The notes under the pieces: generated by a model
Databases searched by the model: none
The model's input: the letters and a program-made list of their open reading frames with translations, nothing else
Told to the model about the DNA's origin: nothing
Made by a program: the position numbers and the translations under genes
Shown here: positions 45,095 to 52,843 of the stretch, in pieces
Layout of the letters: every line of letters begins with the position of its first letter
How positions within the stretch are numbered: the first letter of the stretch is position 1
Source: Treponema socranskii subsp. paredis ATCC 35535
GTDB taxonomy: Bacteria > Spirochaetota > Spirochaetia > Treponematales > Treponemataceae
Length of the DNA stretch: 64,000 nt
Reading direction: 5' to 3'
NCBI GenBank assembly: GCA_000413015.1
Contig: KE332515.1
Span: 1,321,712-1,385,711, forward strand

Positions 45095-46160
45095 GATCAT
45101 GCCGGCGGTTTTCGCTTCGGCAGCGATATTGACGCTGATGCCGTGTGCAGCGCAAAACGGAACGTCGTCCGGAAGCGCAAAACAGAACGCTCCCGTAACG
45201 GCGCCTGTTATGCCGACTCCTCCTTCGATGCCGACGCTGAGCATTCCTTCGATGAGCGCTCCTCATTATACGCCCGGCCGAAATACCGCAACACAGCGGC
45301 AGACGAACACCGGCTCCGCTCCCGCCGCAAACGAAACGCCGCCGCAAACCGGCTCCCGAAATGCGGCTCAAGCCGAAAGCACGGCAAAAGACGGCGCGCA
45401 AAATACCGCACGGGCAGAAAGCGCCGCCGGAAACACGATGTCTTCCGTACATCAAGGGCAACGGATACCGAGCGGCAAAGTGCAGAGTACCGGACAGGCG
45501 GATGCAAACGGCTCGAAAAATCAGTCCGCGGTTTCGGCCGCCGATTTAACGGCGCTTGCAAAAAAAGGTCTCCTTAACAATTTTTATTCGCTGCTCGGCT
45601 CGTCGGGAACCGATGCGCTTTTGCAGGGCGGTCTATCGTCAGGTGGAATACCTTCCGGTGCGGCGCTGCCGTCTTCATCGAATGCGATGCTCGAAAAAAT
45701 ACTTTCGGAACTTGACAACGTAAAAAAACAAAATGCCGAAGCGGTAAAATCGAACGAAGAGCAGCCCCTCGCCTCTTCCGCACGCCCCGGCATACTGCGT
45801 TTTATCGTAAACGGCTACGATATCCTCTCTTCGTGCCGCACCGTGTATTTCAGCGACGTCGGGAAAGACGGCACGTTTTTGCTGACGGGCGACAGAACGT
45901 ATACGGCAAACGGGCAAAAGCGGATGGAAACGTTTTACTTACTCTTTCGGCCGGCAGGAAACGCGGGATTTTCGGCGCAGTATAAAGTGGAATGCTCCGT
46001 CGTACAGGATTATACGAATGCGAATTCGTTCATGTATCGGCTTGCTTCTCTCGGCAATTTAACTGCGGTAAAAACCGGCAACCTCGTTTCGTTGCGCACA
46101 TCCGATCCGAATTGCCGTGCGGATTTGCTTATCGACATCGGAAACGCGAAACAGCAATGA
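45081..46160 (+). CDS. secreted low-complexity protein, TTG start
   Basis: 359 aa. A signal peptide (MKICKIMPAVFASAAILTLM, then PCAAQ) is followed by a long Ser/Ala/Thr/Pro/Gln-rich unstructured stretch to about residue 170, then a folded domain of about 120 residues (LRFIVNGYDILSSCRTVYFS, then GTFLLTGDRTYTANGQKRME). TTG 45081 is chosen because a perfect GGAGG lies six bases before it and it gives a proper signal peptide; reading from the upstream ATG gives an implausible basic leader. The stop overlaps the rsmG start (ATGA). The function is unknown. Confidence 0.6.
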   Translation: MKICKIMPAVFASAAILTLMPCAAQNGTSSGSAKQNAPVTAPVMPTPPSMPTLSIPSMSAPHYTPGRNTATQRQTNTGSAPAANETPPQTGSRNAAQAESTAKDGAQNTARAESAAGNTMSSVHQGQRIPSGKVQSTGQADANGSKNQSAVSAADLTALAKKGLLNNFYSLLGSSGTDALLQGGLSSGGIPSGAALPSSSNAMLEKILSELDNVKKQNAEAVKSNEEQPLASSARPGILRFIVNGYDILSSCRTVYFSDVGKDGTFLLTGDRTYTANGQKRMETFYLLFRPAGNAGFSAQYKVECSVVQDYTNANSFMYRLASLGNLTAVKTGNLVSLRTSDPNCRADLLIDIGNAKQQ

Positions 46161-46816
46161 GCGACATACTGAACGATGGGCTTTCCGAGCTCGGCTTCGC
46201 AGGGGATTCGATTCCGCTTTTCGCGCAAAAGCTCGGCACGTACATAAAAGAATTGCAGCTCTTTAATTCCGCGTACAATCTCGTCAACACGAGCGACTTC
46301 GAAGAGCTTGCCATTCGTCACGTATTCGACAGTCTCGCCGCACACGATATTATCAACTCGCTTGCAGCCGGCATACAAAGCGAAGACGGCATCCTCATCG
46401 GCGATATCGGCTCGGGCGGAGGACTGCCCGGCATTCCGCTTGCCGTCGTCTTTCCGCAATTTCGCTTTATACTCGTCGAGCGCATGGACAGGCGATGCGC
46501 TTTTCTCGAAAACTGCGCCGCAATGCTCGGTTTGCAAAACCTTACCGTGCAAAAATCGGAAGCCGAAAAAATTCCGCATAAAAGTTTTGACATAGCGGTG
46601 TTCCGCGCGCTCAAACCCCTCGATGCCCGATTCGCAAAAACGCTTTTATCGCTTATAAAAAAAGGCGGATATCTTGCCGCATATAAAGCGAAAAAAACGA
46701 ATATCGAAAACGAAATGGACGCAATACGTTCGGTCGTCGCCGATTACACGGTTCTCGAAGTGAGTGTGCCGTTTATGAAAGATGCGGAACGGAACATCGT
46801 CGTCGTAAAAAAATAA
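46157..46816 (+). CDS. rsmG: 16S rRNA (guanine-527-N7)-methyltransferase
   Basis: 219 aa. It methylates G527 of 16S rRNA using S-adenosylmethionine. Motif I is GDIGSGGGLPGIPLAVVFP, followed by FILVERMDRRCAFLEN and then VFRALKPLDARF. Length matches the family. ATG 46157 overlaps the previous stop by four bases; the frame extends upstream but only as a shadow of the secreted-protein gene. It is last in the run HExxH-secreted-rsmG. Confidence 0.93.
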   Translation: MSDILNDGLSELGFAGDSIPLFAQKLGTYIKELQLFNSAYNLVNTSDFEELAIRHVFDSLAAHDIINSLAAGIQSEDGILIGDIGSGGGLPGIPLAVVFPQFRFILVERMDRRCAFLENCAAMLGLQNLTVQKSEAEKIPHKSFDIAVFRALKPLDARFAKTLLSLIKKGGYLAAYKAKKTNIENEMDAIRSVVADYTVLEVSVPFMKDAERNIVVVKK

Positions 46817-46818
46817 GC

Positions 46819-46847
46819 ATGCCGCAACACAGCGCATGACGCGGCAT
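46819..46847. terminator. convergent hairpin between rsmG and thyX
   Basis: ATGCCGC (46819-46825) pairs with GCGGCAT (46841-46847). No strong T-run follows on either strand, so its termination role is tentative. Confidence 0.35.
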
Positions 46848-46886
46848 TGAACACTTCACACGAATAAAACCGCTTTTGCCGGTACG

Positions 46887-47723
46887 CTACAGCTGCACTC
46901 CCGTCCGCAGTTTTTCTTCGAAACGTTCGCGCTTTTTTCCTTCGAGCGGATTTTGTTCTCCTGAAAGTATTTTTCGCAGCGCTTCCATCTCTTCGCCCGA
47001 AAAACGCACACCTTCGTTTATATGATTGATAAAGGATCCCGTCGCAAGAGGTGCGACCGTGCGGCACAGCGCAAGGATAACTTTCGAATATTCGCGGATT
47101 TCATACTGCGCGTGTCCGTCGAGCCTGAGTTTTAAAAATCGAAAGAGATTGTGCAAATCCATTTGCCAATAGAATTCGGTATAGAGCGCAAGCGGCAAAT
47201 CGATACGTGCGATTTCCCGCGCAAGAGACGCATCGAGGAGTTTCGTATACGTTTCGTAGGAAGCCTTTTGTCCCTCTTCGAGCGCCGCTCGGATATTTTC
47301 AGCTTCGTCTTTTGAAAAAGGTTCCGCCGCCCTACCCTGTTTGTTATCCTTACTCTGCGGTGCGATGTTTTCACCGGAGGGAACGTAGAACTCGTCCTTC
47401 ATGATCGAATAACGGCCGGACACTTCGTTCATCCTGCCCGTACGGTGGCGCACCCATTGACGCGCGACGAAGATCGGCATTTTAAGGTGAAAGGTCATCA
47501 CAACCTGTTCGAAGGGAGAAGTGTGTTCGTGACGCAAAAGATAATCGATGAGCGCGCCGTCCTGCGAAACCGTCTTCGTTCCTTCTCCGTACGAAACGCG
47601 CGCCGCCTGAACGATCCGCGCGTCTCCGCCGAAATAATCGACAAGACGGACAAAACCTTTGTCGAGTACGGGATATTCTTTATCGAGAATCGCTTCCGCT
47701 TCGAGAACAACACAGTGAGCCAT
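46887..47723 (-). CDS. thyX: FAD-dependent thymidylate synthase
   Basis: 278 aa. It makes dTMP from dUMP with methylenetetrahydrofolate and a flavin. The ThyX signature RHRTGRMNEVS (RHRx7S) is present, with YSIMKDEFYVPS after it. The family core is about 220 residues; the last 40 or so here are a charged extension. AGGAG lies six bases before the ATG. It follows the HdeD-like gene by 53 nt on the same strand and may be cotranscribed. Confidence 0.94.
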   Translation of the reverse strand: MAHCVVLEAEAILDKEYPVLDKGFVRLVDYFGGDARIVQAARVSYGEGTKTVSQDGALIDYLLRHEHTSPFEQVVMTFHLKMPIFVARQWVRHRTGRMNEVSGRYSIMKDEFYVPSGENIAPQSKDNKQGRAAEPFSKDEAENIRAALEEGQKASYETYTKLLDASLAREIARIDLPLALYTEFYWQMDLHNLFRFLKLRLDGHAQYEIREYSKVILALCRTVAPLATGSFINHINEGVRFSGEEMEALRKILSGEQNPLEGKKRERFEEKLRTGVQL

Positions 47724-47776
47724 ATATACTCCTAATTTAATAATTAATAAAAAACCCGTCGACGCTCATTCGCCGA

Positions 47777-48391
47777 TTATTCCGCTGCGCCTCGTTTTTC
47801 CGAATCACCGTTCGGCAGCGAACCGGAAACGGGAGGCTGAACATCGTCCACGACTTCGACTTCATCGACGACGATCGGGCGGTCATGCCATTCGAAAAGC
47901 ATATAGCCCGCGCTGACGGCAAGGAGCAAAACTCCGAGAATGCGCACAAGGGCGAGCCCTATCTGCTGCGGCACGATAAACAATACGATTGCTCCGACAA
48001 GCGATATGATCACTTCGAGCATATAGCGCCGGCGTTCTATATTCGTGTCGCGGAGTTTCGCGAGCATATACAGTTCGAGAAAGGCCGACGCGAGGAGGTA
48101 GGCTGCAAGCACGTAGAGCATAATCGTCCACATGGCTTCTGCAAAGCGCAGCGGCAAAACGACGGCGAGAATACCGATAACGATACTGATAACGCTTCGA
48201 ACGATGACCGTAAGCTGAAAAGATTTGTCGTCGACAAGCTGCCGTATTTTGATCAAGTTAAAAATACCGTTGACGACGGCTTCGATACCAAGCGCAACGA
48301 CGGCGACTTTTATACATTGTTCCGGCGCAATGATCATCATGAGCGCAACAAGTGCAAGCAATGCGCCGAGCATAAAATCGGTTTTTCTCAT
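47777..48391 (-). CDS. HdeD/DUF308-like membrane protein
   Basis: 204 aa with six evenly spaced hydrophobic helices ending near residue 168, the pattern of DUF308/HdeD proteins. An acidic C-terminal tail (VVVDEVEVVDDVQPPVSGS) follows. HdeD is linked to acid resistance in enterics, but that role cannot be carried over here. The start is fixed by a promoter whose -10 box ends six bases before the ATG. It is divergent from the tRNA cluster. Confidence 0.78.
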   Translation of the reverse strand: MRKTDFMLGALLALVALMMIIAPEQCIKVAVVALGIEAVVNGIFNLIKIRQLVDDKSFQLTVIVRSVISIVIGILAVVLPLRFAEAMWTIMLYVLAAYLLASAFLELYMLAKLRDTNIERRRYMLEVIISLVGAIVLFIVPQQIGLALVRILGVLLLAVSAGYMLFEWHDRPIVVDEVEVVDDVQPPVSGSLPNGDSEKRGAAE

Positions 48392-48397
48392 GCCGTA

Positions 48398-48426
48398 AAT
48401 ATACTCTATTATGTATAAATCAACAA
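48398..48426 (-). promoter_or_regulatory. leaderless-type promoter of the HdeD-like gene
   Basis: On the minus strand, TTGTTG (48426-48421), 17 bases, TATATT (48403-48398), six bases, then ATG 48391. No ribosome site is present. Confidence 0.55.
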
Positions 48427-48461
48427 GTTCCGATTATCTCATTTACGGGGCAATCCTATAC

Positions 48462-48491
48462 TTGACACAAAAAGCGATAATTTGATATGCT
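48462..48491 (+). promoter_or_regulatory. promoter of the tRNA cluster
   Basis: TTGACA (48462-48467), 18 bases, TATGCT (48486-48491). It lies 15 bases before the first tRNA, so transcription would start just upstream of it. Confidence 0.6.
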
Positions 48492-48506
48492 TATGCTACG
48501 TCTTTT

Positions 48507-48591
48507 GGAGCGATGTCCGAGCGGTCGATGGAGGTAGTCTTGAAAACTATTGAGGAGCAATCCTCCGGGGGTTCGAATCCCTCTCGCTCCG
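48507..48591 (+). tRNA. tRNA-Ser (anticodon TGA)
   Basis: The acceptor stem GGAGCGA pairs with TCGCTCC. The anticodon loop is CTTGAAA between GTAGT and ACTAT. A long variable arm typical of serine tRNAs and the TTCGAAT T-loop are present. The 3' CCA is not encoded. Confidence 0.93.
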
Positions 48592-48676
48592 GACAGCAAA
48601 ATCGCCTACGGTTTTCGCCGCATCGGTTTTCAATGGGCATCGCTCGTGCATCGTTTACGGCGCCGTCGGACGAATC

Positions 48677-48761
48677 GGAAGCGTGGTAGAGCGGTAATAC
48701 AACGGATTGCTAATCCGTCAGTTCCGTAAGGGCTGGGCAGGTTCGACTCCTGTCGCTTCCG
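48677..48761 (+). tRNA. tRNA-Ser (anticodon GCT)
   Basis: The acceptor stem GGAAGCG pairs with CGCTTCC. The anticodon loop TTGCTAA sits on a 5-bp stem ACGGA/TCCGT. It has a long variable arm, a 3-bp D stem and T-loop TTCGACT. CCA is not encoded. Confidence 0.93.
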
Positions 48762-48776
48762 TATTGTTATTTTTTT

Positions 48777-48851
48777 GAGACTATAGCTCAGCTGGATTAG
48801 AGCACCACCCTGCGGAGGTGGGGGTCGCACGTTCGAATCGTGTTAGTCTCG
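48777..48851 (+). tRNA. tRNA-Arg (anticodon GCG)
   Basis: The acceptor stem GAGACTA pairs with TAGTCTC. The anticodon stem is CCACC/GGTGG around the loop CTGCGGA, so the anticodon is GCG. The variable loop is short. A20 in the D loop and discriminator G fit arginine identity. A 75-nt tRNA with GCG is notable because most bacteria read CGN with an ACG (inosine) tRNA. Confidence 0.9.
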
Positions 48852-48871
48852 TACGGCTTATAGCCGCTTAA

Positions 48872-48958
48872 GGAAAGATGCGAGAGTGGTCGATCCGGAC
48901 GGTCTCGAAAACCGTTGAACCCTTTGGGGTTCCGGGGGTTCGAATCCCCCTCTTTCCG
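48872..48958 (+). tRNA. tRNA-Ser (anticodon CGA)
   Basis: The acceptor stem GGAAAGA pairs with TCTTTCC. The anticodon loop is CTCGAAA on stem ACGGT/ACCGT. It has a long variable arm and T-loop TTCGAAT. Its 3' end is duplicated at 49099-49119. Confidence 0.93.
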
Positions 48959-49006
48959 CTTAACGGATATTGTGAAAACGTTAGGGGATTCGAACCGGAA
49001 CGAGCG
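48941..49006 (+). repeat. 66-bp direct repeat, copy 1 (tRNA-Ser 3' end and flank)
   Basis: From the T-arm of tRNA-Ser(CGA) to the sequence CGGAACGAGCG. It matches 49099-49164 with one mismatch. It also contains AGGGGATTCGAACC, the reverse complement of a T-arm-like sequence. Confidence 0.85.
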
Positions 49007-49098
49007 CCGAGCAGGGGCGAGGAAGAGCCCGCCGGATGCGGGCGGAAGCGAGTGCAGGCGCCTGAAGCGAGCAGGCAGGGATGCTTGCGAGCGCAAGG

Positions 49099-49164
49099 CG
49101 AATCCCCCTCTTTCCGCTTAACGGATGTTGTGAAAACGTTAGGGGATTCGAACCGGAACGAGCG
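49099..49164 (+). repeat. 66-bp direct repeat, copy 2
   Basis: Same 66 bases as copy 1 with one change, separated from it by a 92-bp G+C-rich spacer. It carries a tRNA-Ser 3' end without the rest of a tRNA, so it is a truncated duplicate. Confidence 0.85.
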
Positions 49165-49222
49165 TCACACGGAAAATCGTTTTTATTATTCATCGATTTA
49201 CCTTCATACTGAAAATATTTTA

Positions 49223-49308
49223 GGAAAGATGTCCGAGTGGTTTAAGGTACACGCTTGGAAGGCGTGCGTGCCCAAAAGGCACCGGGGGTTCGAATCCCCC
49301 TCTTTCCG
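49223..49308 (+). tRNA. tRNA-Ser (anticodon GGA)
   Basis: The acceptor stem GGAAAGA pairs with TCTTTCC. The anticodon loop TTGGAAG sits on stem CACGC/GCGTG. It has a long variable arm and T-loop TTCGAAT. Only four bases separate its end from the SRP RNA. Confidence 0.93.
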
Positions 49309-49312
49309 CTAT

Positions 49313-49408
49313 GCCCAGGTGCCATGCAGCCGAACGCCGGCAAACCCCGTCAGAGCAGGAATGCAGCAGCGGTAGTCGGATGTCCGGCGTGCCGTGGATT
49401 ACCTGGGC
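49313..49408 (+). ncRNA. ffs: signal recognition particle RNA (4.5S type)
   Basis: The terminal helix GCCCAGGT (49313-49320) pairs with ACCTGGGC (49401-49408). The inside has the conserved domain IV: CGTCAGAGCAGGAATGCAGC with the AGCAGCGG asymmetric loop that binds Ffh. It is about 96 nt and followed by a T-run at 49409-49414, so it ends at its own terminator. It guides membrane-protein targeting together with Ffh and FtsY. Confidence 0.92.
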
Positions 49409-49533
49409 TTTTTTGATGTATCGATTTTCAATTTTACTTTACAACTTTATGAGTACCGGCCGAAAAAAGAAACCGGAATGCAGCCGAAACACCGTTATCC
49501 GCCGCATACCTATGTACCCGCAGCTTCTCCGGC

Positions 49534-50235
49534 CTAGATCCGCAGCGATGTCTTTTTCGGTATAAACGGCGTAAAGCGTATGCCGTCGAGGTGCACGTCG
49601 ATGCGGTAAAAAACGGCGTTGCTGTTTTTTCCGTCGAGTTCAAGAACGGCAAACGACGGAGGCGTGAGAGAACGCGGATAGGATATGCTCCCGGGGTTTA
49701 CGACATATACGCCCCGACGCATTTCGACCGCAATATGCGTATGCCCGTAGAGCGCGATGTCGGCGCCGGCCGCTTCGCATTCTCGTTCGAGTGCTTCCGT
49801 TCCGTAATATGCGCCCTGTTCGTGACCGTGTACCGCATAGATTATGTGACCGGCCGCTTGTAAAATCTGCCGCTTGGGAATGATCAATTCATAAAAAACG
49901 TCGGACGATTTTTTGCCTGCGGGATTAAAGCGCACGGGAAACCTGTCGGCGTCTCCGTTGCCTTCGACAAAGGCTGCAACCGGCGGGACGAACTCGGCGA
50001 AAGCCGCGTCGCTCGCCGCATCGTCCATACATGAAACGAAATCGCCCGCACCGTCGCCGCAAAAAACGAGGGCATCGCACGAAGGACCGGCTTTTTCAAC
50101 GATGAGACGGAAAAGCTCACGCTGCCCGTGAGAATCGGAAAGAACGAGAATGCGCGCGCTTTCTTTTTTCGCAAGAGAATCGATATCGCGCTTTGCACCG
50201 AGCAGACAGCGCTCCGTCTGTTTCAGAGTAATCAT
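49534..50235 (-). CDS. YfcE/MJ0936-type metallophosphoesterase
   Basis: 233-aa two-metal phosphodiesterase-like protein. The signature blocks are in order: LVLSDSHGQ, FCGDGAGDF, EGNGDAD, AVHGHEQG, LYGHTHIA and VVNPGSISYPR. GNGD stands where GNHD or GNCD is common. ATG 50235 is preferred to a TTG at 50244, which would overlap the upstream gene stop. It starts five bases after the upstream lipoprotein gene stop, so it is probably coupled to it. The substrate is unknown. Confidence 0.85.
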   Translation of the reverse strand: MITLKQTERCLLGAKRDIDSLAKKESARILVLSDSHGQRELFRLIVEKAGPSCDALVFCGDGAGDFVSCMDDAASDAAFAEFVPPVAAFVEGNGDADRFPVRFNPAGKKSSDVFYELIIPKRQILQAAGHIIYAVHGHEQGAYYGTEALERECEAAGADIALYGHTHIAVEMRRGVYVVNPGSISYPRSLTPPSFAVLELDGKNSNAVFYRIDVHLDGIRFTPFIPKKTSLRI

Positions 50236-50240
50236 GAAAA

Positions 50241-51065
50241 TCAATCACTCAAAATGAAATGATTGACAGACTGCAAACCCGATTCGGGATCGATATAACG
50301 GCGCAGCTTCGCCTTTCCGACGATTTTTTTCAGATATGTAAAAAGGTCGTTGTTTTTTGCAAGCCGGCCGTCGACCGAAAGCATAAAATCGACGGAGCGG
50401 CGGACAAAATCCGGCACTTCTTTTACGAAAGTCTGTTCCGATTCGTTTTTAATAATTCCGTCAATGCCAGCTTCCTGCGCTTTATCGAGTACGATATCCG
50501 CAGTGCCTTCCGTACCCGATACGTCGTCCTGTGAAAAAAAAGAAAACACGGGAAAGGGAAAAGTACCGTCGTATTTATCCTGCAGGTGAGCGATTCCGAA
50601 ATGCGTATTTTCCGGCGCACCGAGCAGGATGAGCCCGCGCAATTTTTTTTCACCGACAAGAAGCGGGAGCTCCGCAGCAACGGAACGGGAACCTCGCTTA
50701 AAGTCATCGGGAAAAACTACCGGCAAAATAAGACCGCCGTCCGAAGAGGCGCCGTATACGGCGGCTAAAGCTTCCGTCACGGAAGCGACAAAGGCGGAAT
50801 CGTTATAGCCGTAACCGAAGAATATACACACGGCTTCATCGGAAACGTGCCACAGCTGGGTCGGACGTTTGATATTCGCAGCGTCTTCTCCTGCAGTTGA
50901 AACGGAAAGCACACCTTCTCCCGTCATCGCTGCGGACGGATTTGTTTTGCCGCGGCACGAAAACAAGAGACCGCACAGCGCGGTTACGATAACCGTCCGC
51001 ACGAATTTCGAGTTTTTCAAAAATGGAAGTTTTCCGATTTTTTTATTCGCCATATCGACTTTCAT
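50241..51065 (-). CDS. treponemal lipoprotein, substrate-binding-like
   Basis: 274 aa. The N-terminus is a lipoprotein signal ending LLFSC (Cys near 37). The rest reads like a type I periplasmic-binding fold: VCIFFGYGYNDSAFVASVTE, LRGLILLGAPENTHFG and GIDGIIKNESEQT, alternating strands and helices. It might bind a small ligand, but no permease or ATPase is nearby; the next gene is a phosphoesterase. GGGA precedes the ATG. Function unknown. Confidence 0.65.
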   Translation of the reverse strand: MKVDMANKKIGKLPFLKNSKFVRTVIVTALCGLLFSCRGKTNPSAAMTGEGVLSVSTAGEDAANIKRPTQLWHVSDEAVCIFFGYGYNDSAFVASVTEALAAVYGASSDGGLILPVVFPDDFKRGSRSVAAELPLLVGEKKLRGLILLGAPENTHFGIAHLQDKYDGTFPFPVFSFFSQDDVSGTEGTADIVLDKAQEAGIDGIIKNESEQTFVKEVPDFVRRSVDFMLSVDGRLAKNNDLFTYLKKIVGKAKLRRYIDPESGLQSVNHFILSD

Positions 51066-51154
51066 GTTTTCCCGTCAAAGCCTTTGTACGAAGTATAGCG
51101 GATTTATCCGCTCGTGAAAAGAATACGCAGCGTATCTATAAAAAGTATCCGATT

Positions 51155-51637
51155 TTACAACGCCAAATCGCAAACAAGTGCATCGCAGGCTTTTATCAAA
51201 TCTTCGGGTTTGATGATGATCTGCTCTCCGCGCACGCCGGCGCTGATGTAGATTTTTTCGCAATCGAGCGCACACCTGTCTATAAAGGTTTTATATTTCC
51301 GCTTCATGCCAAGCGGCGAACAACCGCCTCGCACATAGCCGGTCAACTGCAAAAGTTCGTCGGGTTTTACCGGATCTATTTCTTTTGCACCTGCGGCCGT
51401 CCGCGCTTTTTTCAAATTGATTTCGTTTACGGCGCTTTCACAAAACACGCACAGTTCTTTCGTTTCCGTACGCATGACGATCGTTTTAAAAACAAACTTC
51501 GGATCGATGCCGAGTTTTTTCGCGAGCGTTTCGGCAGCTCCTCGTCCGAGTTCGTGTTCTCCGTCATCGTCGTATGAAGCCGTTTCATACGGAATATGCG
51601 CGCTTTCAAGAATGCGCATTGCATTTGTCTTTTTCAT
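51155..51637 (-). CDS. ybaK: Cys-tRNA(Pro)/Cys-tRNA(Cys) deacylase
   Basis: 160 aa of the YbaK/EbsC family; removes wrongly attached cysteine from tRNA-Pro. Features are VFKTIVMRTETKELCVFCES, the glycine-rich GYVRGGCSPLGMKRK and ISAGVRGEQIIIKPEDL. Length is typical. There is no clear ribosome site; TAGTAT lies six bases before the ATG and TATAAA three bases before it, so this gene may also be leaderless. It is divergent from the DUF4097 gene. Confidence 0.92.
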   Translation of the reverse strand: MKKTNAMRILESAHIPYETASYDDDGEHELGRGAAETLAKKLGIDPKFVFKTIVMRTETKELCVFCESAVNEINLKKARTAAGAKEIDPVKPDELLQLTGYVRGGCSPLGMKRKYKTFIDRCALDCEKIYISAGVRGEQIIIKPEDLIKACDALVCDLAL

Positions 51638-51720
51638 ACATTTATACTACAATAATATCGAATGTCAGCGCACGGGGCAACCGCATCGAAAATGCAGACA
51701 TAAAAACAGGAAGCTGTATG

Positions 51721-52632
51721 GATCATCATGCAAAGACGGCGATTGCGATAATCGCAACGCTCGTCATCGCCGTCGGCGCGGAAATACTGCTGATCAGCCG
51801 TTCGAACGGCGGCACAGCGGAAAAACCGGCGGAACGAGGAAAAGAAAAATCGAAAACCGAAACGGTATTTTTTCAATCGGACAGAATATCCGAAATCAAA
51901 GCGGACGTCTCTTCGTGCGATTTGAAATTTTCTCAATGGGACGAAGGGCGTATCGAACTTTCGATCGCGTCCGACCGCAAGCAAAACGACAGACCCTACG
52001 CCATCCTCAAAGACAACGCCGTCGTCATCGCCGAAGACAGACAGGAACATACGAAGCTCGACCGCACGGAGATCGATATAAAAGTACCGCGGACGATGCC
52101 TATCGAAATTAATAATTTTTTCATTTCGGTCAAAACGACGAGCGGTGCCGTCAGCGTAAGCGGCTTTACATGCGGCGTGTTTGACGTAAAAACCGCAGGC
52201 GGTAAAATCGTATTCGACGCATGCTCGTTTACGGCGCTTTCGCTCGCAAGCGAAACGGGCATGATCGTATGCGGCGACACCGACGCAAAAAGCGCACACA
52301 TAGCGGCGGAAAAAGGCCGGATAAGCTACAGCGGTTCGTGCGATTATATCGATGCGGCATCGCAAAAGGGCGGCGTCAATTTCAGCGCAAAAACCATGAT
52401 GAGAGAAGCGTCGTTCGAATGCGGAAGCGGTTCGGTAAACATTGCGCTGCCGGAAAACGACGGCTACTTCTTCGAATACGCAGCACCCGACGGTAAAGTC
52501 AAAGATGCGTTTACGAATACGGATACGAAAGGAAGCGGCTCCGTACGGTATAAAAACGGAGAAGTATCTCTCAAGATAAAAACCGAAAGCGGCAACATCA
52601 ATATAACGCGCTCCCCGTCTTCCGCCCGCTGA
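51721..52632 (+). CDS. DUF4097-type membrane-anchored beta-helix-like protein
   Basis: 303 aa. One N-terminal membrane helix (TAIAIIATLVIAVGAEILLI) anchors a repetitive beta-rich domain (VKTTSGAVSVSGF, FDVKTAGGKIVF, IAAEKGRISYSG, FECGSGSVNIALP, IKTESGNINIT). This is the repeat pattern of DUF4097/putative-adhesin proteins, which form a right-handed beta structure. GGAAG six bases upstream sets ATG 51721. It stands alone. The function is unknown; envelope stress roles have been proposed for relatives. Confidence 0.72.
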   Translation, partial: DHHAKTAIAIIATLVIAVGAEILLISRSNGGTAEKPAERGKEKSKTETVFFQSDRISEIKADVSSCDLKFSQWDEGRIELSIASDRKQNDRPYAILKDNAVVIAEDRQEHTKLDRTEIDIKVPRTMPIEINNFFISVKTTSGAVSVSGFTCGVFDVKTAGGKIVFDACSFTALSLASETGMIVCGDTDAKSAHIAAEKGRISYSGSCDYIDAASQKGGVNFSAKTMMREASFECGSGSVNIALPENDGYFFEYAAPDGKVKDAFTNTDTKGSGSVRYKNGEVSLKIKTESGNINITRSPSSAR

Positions 52633-52808
52633 TAAAGCGCACACGGGGCGTTGCGGGGTGTCCCCGCCGGAAGGGGCAGCGGACGACCGCATAAACGGAG
52701 CAGGCGGAAAAGATGATTTTTCGCTTGCGGAGTGATGCGGGCGGGAGCGAGGGGGAGACTTCCCCCTTTGTCATTTTAATAAAATCGAAGCGTCGGAGCG
52801 GAAGCGCA
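52633..52808. other. G+C-rich intergenic segment before purB
   Basis: The region has several short G/C-rich self-complementary stretches (GGGGTGTCCCC near 52657-52668, GGGGGAGACTTCCCCC near 52751-52766). Phrases such as GGAGCAGGCGG and GCTTGCGGAGTGATGCGGGC resemble the spacer between the repeats at 49007-49098. No gene or RNA is recognised. Confidence 0.4.
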
Positions 52809-52837
52809 TTGCAAGTTTTCCGTTTTTCCTGCATACT
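52809..52837 (+). promoter_or_regulatory. leaderless-type promoter of purB
   Basis: TTGCAA (52809-52814), 17 bases, CATACT (52832-52837), six bases, then ATG 52844. No ribosome site is present. Confidence 0.6.
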
Positions 52838-52843
52838 TTCCGC

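Noticed and set aside
48941-49164. CRISPR array
   Set aside because: Only two 66-bp repeats, one containing a tRNA end, and one spacer of 92 bp; no cas genes are nearby.
51634-52692. 352-codon open frame antisense to the DUF4097 gene
   Set aside because: Low-quality Arg/Phe/Ala-rich product lying opposite a gene with a proper ribosome site and a beta-repeat pattern.
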